Positions 60,462-64,000 of a stretch of DNA of 64,000 bases are shown here, piece by piece. Each line of letters begins with the position of its first letter. The first letter of the stretch is position 1. Position numbers and translations under genes: made by a program. Below the pieces are notes generated by a model. That model ran no database searches, was not told the origin of the DNA, and worked only from the letters and a program-made list of their open reading frames with translations. The DNA comes from an uncultured Bacteroides sp. (GTDB lineage: Bacteria > Bacteroidota > Bacteroidia > Bacteroidales > Bacteroidaceae), in the NCBI GenBank assembly GCA_900755095.1, contig CAAEFE010000022.1:37991-101990 (forward strand), written 5' to 3'.

Positions 60462-61037
60462 ATGAAAAATGATGATTTAGAGAGACTGGAAAAGTCACAG
60501 GATGTGCAGCAGTTGATTCACTTTGCTAAAGAACAATACGAACAGGAAAAATCGGAGCATACTCCGGCTGATTTTTCTTCTTTAATGCAAGCTGTTCGGA
60601 AGAATCAAAAGAAGAGGATGAGACTGAAGGTTTCTCCCTGGTGGCTGACAGCTGCCTGTCTGCTGGGATGGACCATCGGATATGGCTTCCCGGGTGGAAG
60701 TAATACGCAATCTGATCAGATTGCCGTTGTCACTACAGTCATTGATACGGTAGTTGTTATCCATGAACGGGTAGATACTGTTTATCGGGAAGTTCATCTG
60801 AAGTCTTTGGTAGCTACTTCAAATGCAGCAAAGTCGAAGTCTGCTTCTCCGAAAAAGCATGCGAGACAGAGCGAAGCGATATCAGAACGATCGGAGTCTG
60901 ACTTTATATCTTCTGCTCTTTTACAGCAGGCAATGACTTTACCAGACCCGGATAGCGAGTGCTATGCGGCAAACGGAATGACTGTTGCGGAGAGTAACTA
61001 TCCGTTCCATATGTTGGCGACTATTCCATGTAAATGA
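60462..61037 (+). CDS. Candidate anti-sigma factor, single-pass membrane protein
   Basis: A 191-residue protein with a charged cytoplasmic N-terminal helix region (about 1-55), one membrane segment (WWLTAACLLGWTIGYGF, about 63-80) and a periplasmic tail containing paired IDTVVVIHERVDTVYREV motifs, seen in many Bacteroidetes membrane partners of ECF factors. No zinc-finger anti-sigma domain is visible. Gene order (2 bp after the sigma factor) supports a role in holding the sigma factor inactive. The weak hairpin at 61046-61059 may end the operon. Confidence 0.65.
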   Translation: MKNDDLERLEKSQDVQQLIHFAKEQYEQEKSEHTPADFSSLMQAVRKNQKKRMRLKVSPWWLTAACLLGWTIGYGFPGGSNTQSDQIAVVTTVIDTVVVIHERVDTVYREVHLKSLVATSNAAKSKSASPKKHARQSEAISERSESDFISSALLQQAMTLPDPDSECYAANGMTVAESNYPFHMLATIPCK

Positions 61038-61045
61038 GTGCTGAA

Positions 61046-61059
61046 CCTCTGACGAGAGG
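61046..61059 (+). terminator. Weak hairpin after the sigma operon
   Basis: CCTCT-GACG-AGAGG forms a 5-bp stem with a 4-nt loop, 8 bp after the stop of the anti-sigma-like gene. It is short and lacks a clear T tract. Confidence 0.3.
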
Positions 61060-61077
61060 CTTTCGGTTTATTTCCCC

Positions 61078-61803
61078 TCAATCAATGGCTTTGTAGACTT
61101 GATCGATCACGAAGTCTATTGGGACAGACATGCGCACTGCTACAGGACGGCCTCGCTGCATACCCGGTTTCCATTGCGGCATGGACTCTATGATGCGTAA
61201 GGCTTCTTTGTCTAATTTGGCAGATACGCTCTTTACAACTTGTGCATTGATTACATTCCCTTTTGGGTCGATGGTGAATTCTATTGTGACTTGACCTTCT
61301 TCCCCTGCCCGGAAAGCTTTTTTCGGATACTGTATGCTTTTCTTCAGATACTCCCTTAGTCCGCTTAATCCGCCCGGAAAGTCGGGACTATGTTCTATAA
61401 TAGTGATCATAATATCATTAGGTATATCTTCGGGTTTAACTTCGATAATTTGCTTTTTCCTAATGATAACGTTATCAAGGCGAAAAGTATCCGGCTTTAT
61501 CTGCACAAGAATTTCCGACGGATTATCTTTATCCAGTTGTATCTGCACATCTTTCATTCCTATATATCTGAAGTAAACAGTTTCTTTATGTTTGGCTTTT
61601 ATAGAAAAGTTTCCAGACATATCCGAAGAGGTTTCTCTGCCAGTTCCCGGAACATAGATGCTGACATAGGGTACCGGTTCTCCTTCTTGGTTGGTCACCT
61701 TGCCCTTGAACTGTTGCAGTTCCCTTTTTTGCGAAAAAACATCGTTTGTATTTGCAACGCAAATACAAACGATGAATGATAGTATGAACGACAGACGTTT
61801 CAT
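61078..61803 (-). CDS. Secreted TonB C-terminal domain protein with carboxypeptidase-regulatory-like domain
   Basis: A 241-residue protein with a signal peptide (IVCICVANTNDVFSQ), then a carboxypeptidase-D regulatory-like beta-sandwich (about 32-100, FKGKVTNQEGEPVPYVSIYV and SDMSGNFSIKAKH), then a TonB C-terminal domain (about 150-235, YPKKAFRAGEEGQVTIEFTI and MPQWKPGMQRGRPVAVRM). Canonical TonB has an uncleaved N-terminal anchor to ExbBD and a Pro-rich spacer; neither is visible, so it is unlikely to energize transport in the usual way. It may be a soluble or surface TonB-like adaptor, or the N-terminal hydrophobic stretch may stay as an anchor. Confidence 0.82.
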   Translation of the reverse strand: MKRLSFILSFIVCICVANTNDVFSQKRELQQFKGKVTNQEGEPVPYVSIYVPGTGRETSSDMSGNFSIKAKHKETVYFRYIGMKDVQIQLDKDNPSEILVQIKPDTFRLDNVIIRKKQIIEVKPEDIPNDIMITIIEHSPDFPGGLSGLREYLKKSIQYPKKAFRAGEEGQVTIEFTIDPKGNVINAQVVKSVSAKLDKEALRIIESMPQWKPGMQRGRPVAVRMSVPIDFVIDQVYKAID

Positions 61804-61806
61804 GCC

Positions 61807-63306
61807 TTATCTGGCATACTCCGCCCAATTCGTATTCTTCATATCCCCGCTCTTGGCCAGTTCGGCGTGCATACCGAGTGCGGCCTGGATAGCGTGTGGA
61901 GTCTGTGCTTTGCCACCGGCCAGTTTGAGATAATCCCAGAGAAGCTGTTTGTAGTCGGGATGCGCACAGTTTTCGATGATGGCTTCTGCACGTTCCTTCG
62001 GGCTCTTGCCACGCAGGTCGGCTACACCTTGCTCGGTGATAATGATATTCACGGAGTGTTCGCTGTGGTCGAGATGAGAAACCATCGGGACGATAGCACT
62101 GATCTTACCTTCTTTGGCAACAGACGGACAAGTGAAGATAGAGATATAAGCATTGCGGGTGAAGTCTCCCGAACCACCGATACCGTTCATCATCTTCGTT
62201 CCACCGATATGAGTAGAGTTTACGTTACCGTACAAGTCCACTTCGATAGCTGTATTGATAGAGATAATGCCCAGTCGGCGAACCACTTCCGGATTGTTTG
62301 AGATTTCCGACGGGCGGAGAACCAGCTTGTCGCGGAAGAAATCCATATCGTTGTAAATACCTTCCAGACAGTCGTTGGTAACAGTCAGTGAACAGGCACT
62401 ACCGAATTTGATGCGTCCTTCACGGATCAGACCGATGACGGAGTTCTGGATAACTTCGGTGTACATTTCGAATGCGGGAATCGTCTTGTCACGTCCCAGT
62501 GCACCGAGTACGGCGTTAGCGATATTTCCTACGCCCGATTGCAGCGGAAGGAAAGTAGACGGAATGATGCCACGCTTCATGTCGGCAGCGAGGAAGTCGG
62601 CAACGTTCTGACCGATTTTGTCAGTCAACGGATCAGCAGCGGCAAAAGAGCGTGCTTCGTCCGGCCAGTTGGTTTCCACTACGCCTACGATCTTTTTCGG
62701 GTCTACCTGAATATAAGGCAATCCGATGCGGTCACTTGGCTTGTAGATGGGGATTTCGCGGCGGTAAGGCGGGTCGAGCGGTTCGTACACGTCGTGCAGA
62801 CCCATGCAGGATTTGCTGTGTGCGGCGTTCAACTCAACGATGATCTGATCCGCCAGGCGGCAGATAGTCGGAGAAATACCACCGGCAGCGGTCAGATAAA
62901 TCTTTCCGTCCGGAGTCACTTCGCAGGCTTCGATGATGGCTACGTTCACTTTGCCCATGAAGCCATAACGCACTTCCTGTGCCATTTGTGACAGATGGAT
63001 GTCGTTGTAGGCAATTTCACCGTTATTCACAGCTTTGCGGAAGTCGGAGTTGGTGGTATAAGGGGCGCGGTAGCGGATGGCCTTTGCACGAGACATGACG
63101 CCGTCGCAAGATTCTCCGGTAGAAGCACCTGTAAAAATTCCTACTTGAAATGGATTGCCTTTGGCATGTTCCGCTTCTGCAATTTTTGCAAGTTCAGCTG
63201 TAACAGCCTTTGCAGTTCCGGCGGGAGTAAATCCGCTCAGACCGATGTTGTAGCCATGTTTGATCAGGCTTGCAGCTTCTGCTGCCGAAATACGATTGAA
63301 TGACAT
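61807..63306 (-). CDS. Acetyl-CoA hydrolase/transferase family protein (succinate CoA-transferase type)
   Basis: A 499-residue cytoplasmic CoA-transferase of the Cat1/AarC type, which moves CoA between succinate, acetate or propionate. In Bacteroides this step links succinate/propionate fermentation with acetate formation. Signatures: GYNIGLSGFTPAGTAKAVTAE near the N terminus, FEMYTEVIQNSVIGLI with the likely catalytic glutamate, GIGGSGDFTRNAYISIFTCP, and ITEQGVADLRGKSPKERAEAI. It ends 3 bp from the TonB-like gene start, so the two could be co-transcribed. The exact acyl donor cannot be read from the sequence. Confidence 0.92.
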   Translation of the reverse strand: MSFNRISAAEAASLIKHGYNIGLSGFTPAGTAKAVTAELAKIAEAEHAKGNPFQVGIFTGASTGESCDGVMSRAKAIRYRAPYTTNSDFRKAVNNGEIAYNDIHLSQMAQEVRYGFMGKVNVAIIEACEVTPDGKIYLTAAGGISPTICRLADQIIVELNAAHSKSCMGLHDVYEPLDPPYRREIPIYKPSDRIGLPYIQVDPKKIVGVVETNWPDEARSFAAADPLTDKIGQNVADFLAADMKRGIIPSTFLPLQSGVGNIANAVLGALGRDKTIPAFEMYTEVIQNSVIGLIREGRIKFGSACSLTVTNDCLEGIYNDMDFFRDKLVLRPSEISNNPEVVRRLGIISINTAIEVDLYGNVNSTHIGGTKMMNGIGGSGDFTRNAYISIFTCPSVAKEGKISAIVPMVSHLDHSEHSVNIIITEQGVADLRGKSPKERAEAIIENCAHPDYKQLLWDYLKLAGGKAQTPHAIQAALGMHAELAKSGDMKNTNWAEYAR

Positions 63307-63362
63307 AAATAGTATAATTTCGCGTTAAATGCGGTTGATATTTGTTGGTTAATACTTATCAC

Positions 63363-63833
63363 TTAATACTTTCGCTGCAGGATTTCTCCCCAGATAATAG
63401 CGCGGCGGGCTTCTTCTACGGAATGGATGGAGAAGTCTTGGTCGCTGTCAGGTTCCGGATGGTTATAGTGGGAACCTTGCTTCGCGTTTCGTTTATCTTG
63501 TGCGGAACTGTTTGCTATGGAGGCAGCTACAGATACTTCTTCTTTTTGCTTTTTCTTTGGCGCCGGTGTCGGCATCTTCTTTGATGTCGGCGTCGGCTTG
63601 GGAGCCGGTTGTTCTATGGGTATGGGCTGGAGCAGTTCGTCCATAGTCCTGCTGCCTCTCCCCCAGAATTCGGGTATGGGAATAGCATCAGGATCTACTT
63701 CGACCGGAGACGGTGCAGGCGGGACGGGGCGTTTATTCTGAGCCTTTTTCGACTTGTTGTTCTTGCTCACCTCTTTGAATATTCCCACAAGAATGACACC
63801 TGCTATCAGGAGAAATTTCAAAAAATCTTCCAT
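63363..63833 (-). CDS. Membrane-anchored proline-rich protein of unknown function
   Basis: A 156-residue protein with a single N-terminal membrane segment (FLKFLLIAGVILVGIF), a long Pro/Lys/Ala-rich linker (about 35-115) and a short conserved-looking C-terminal motif (VEEARRAIIWGEILQRKY). The linker is low complexity and gives no functional hint. It has its own -7 box upstream and sits 57 bp before the CoA-transferase on the same strand. The C-terminal motif may be the functional part, for instance a docking peptide, but this is a guess. Confidence 0.7.
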   Translation of the reverse strand: MEDFLKFLLIAGVILVGIFKEVSKNNKSKKAQNKRPVPPAPSPVEVDPDAIPIPEFWGRGSRTMDELLQPIPIEQPAPKPTPTSKKMPTPAPKKKQKEEVSVAASIANSSAQDKRNAKQGSHYNHPEPDSDQDFSIHSVEEARRAIIWGEILQRKY

Positions 63834-63862
63834 TCTGTTTCACTTCTAAATAGTTAATCTGC

Positions 63863-63870
63863 CAAAGTTA
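63863..63870 (-). promoter_or_regulatory. Candidate -7 box for the proline-rich membrane protein
   Basis: CAAAGTTA on the plus strand reads TAACTTTG on the minus strand, a TAnnTTTG match 30 bp upstream of the start. Confidence 0.5.
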
Positions 63871-63910
63871 CACATTATATCTGGTTTGAGCTAACATTTT
63901 GTTATGAAAA

Positions 63911-63943
63911 AAGGGCAGCTTCACAGCTCCCCTTAATTTTTTT
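63911..63943. terminator. Terminator-like hairpin near the window end
   Basis: AAGGG-C-AGCT / AGCT-C-CCCTT with a 4-nt loop and one C-C mismatch, followed on the plus strand by AATTTTTTT and flanked on the other side by an A run, so it could stop transcription in either direction. It is followed by AACCTAAACCTTAACTATG and a 12-codon frame (63960-63998). The rest of the sequence to 64000 holds no gene that can be called. Confidence 0.55.
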
Positions 63944-64000
63944 AACCTAAACCTTAACTATGAAAAAATCTAATGTTTCTTTCATTGCACAAATGTGAAA

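Overview
The window looks like a chromosomal segment of a gut Bacteroides. The evidence is two SusC/SusD pairs, a hybrid two-component sensor, lipoproteins with the usual Bacteroides signal peptides, a serine-type sulfatase, and many TAnnTTTG (-7) promoter boxes. I see no insertion sequence, prophage, CRISPR array, rRNA or tRNA. The species cannot be named from the sequence alone.

Layout. (1) 1-13.8 kb: a polysaccharide utilization locus (PUL 1). It holds SusC, SusD and two surface-glycan-binding-type lipoproteins (DUF4959/5126/5000 and DUF4998/5013), a convergent GH110 alpha-galactosidase, and an SGNH hydrolase - glycerophosphodiesterase - GH97 operon. Enzyme content suggests an alpha-galactosylated, possibly glycerophosphate-bearing or acylated glycan. 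(2) 13.9-20 kb: housekeeping genes (nadA, a TrmH-type RNA methyltransferase, a DUF4294 protein, a helix-hairpin-helix outer-membrane protein, a radical SAM protein). (3) 20-26.6 kb: a very large multidomain GH31 enzyme with dockerin-like and cohesin-like modules, a small carboxypeptidase-regulatory-domain protein and a sialate O-acetylesterase. (4) 26.7-49.3 kb: PUL 2, with a hybrid two-component regulator (HTCS) and GH95 fucosidase on the minus strand. Divergent from these are SusC, SusD, GH16, sulfatase, GH20, GH2 and a DUF5009 membrane acyltransferase-like protein. The enzyme set fits stepwise removal of fucose, sulfate, GlcNAc and galactose plus internal cleavage of poly-LacNAc, that is, mucin O-glycans or related host glycans. 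(5) 49.3-57.2 kb: SulP transporter, rubrerythrin, a small lipoprotein with nadB, a PH-domain protein with lpdA, and a PBP4-like dacB. (6) 57.3-64 kb: two paralogous secreted proteins of unknown function in an operon with an ECF sigma factor and a candidate membrane anti-sigma factor, then a secreted TonB-C-terminal fusion, a succinate/acetate CoA-transferase and a proline-rich membrane protein.

The most unusual signal is in the intergenic DNA. Four gaps (13839, 16080, 25046 and 33469) each hold a short array with an exact 22-bp period. The repeat sequence differs completely from one array to the next, but the architecture is the same: about 18-nt, often palindromic or orientation-flipped, units plus 4-nt spacers. 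Three arrays lie between convergent genes and one between divergent genes. They look like one structural class of element that keeps length and symmetry rather than sequence. Promoter-proximal repeats add regulatory hypotheses: a TTTGCAG motif shared by the PUL 1 transcription units, and helically phased TGATCA sites upstream of PUL 2 susC.
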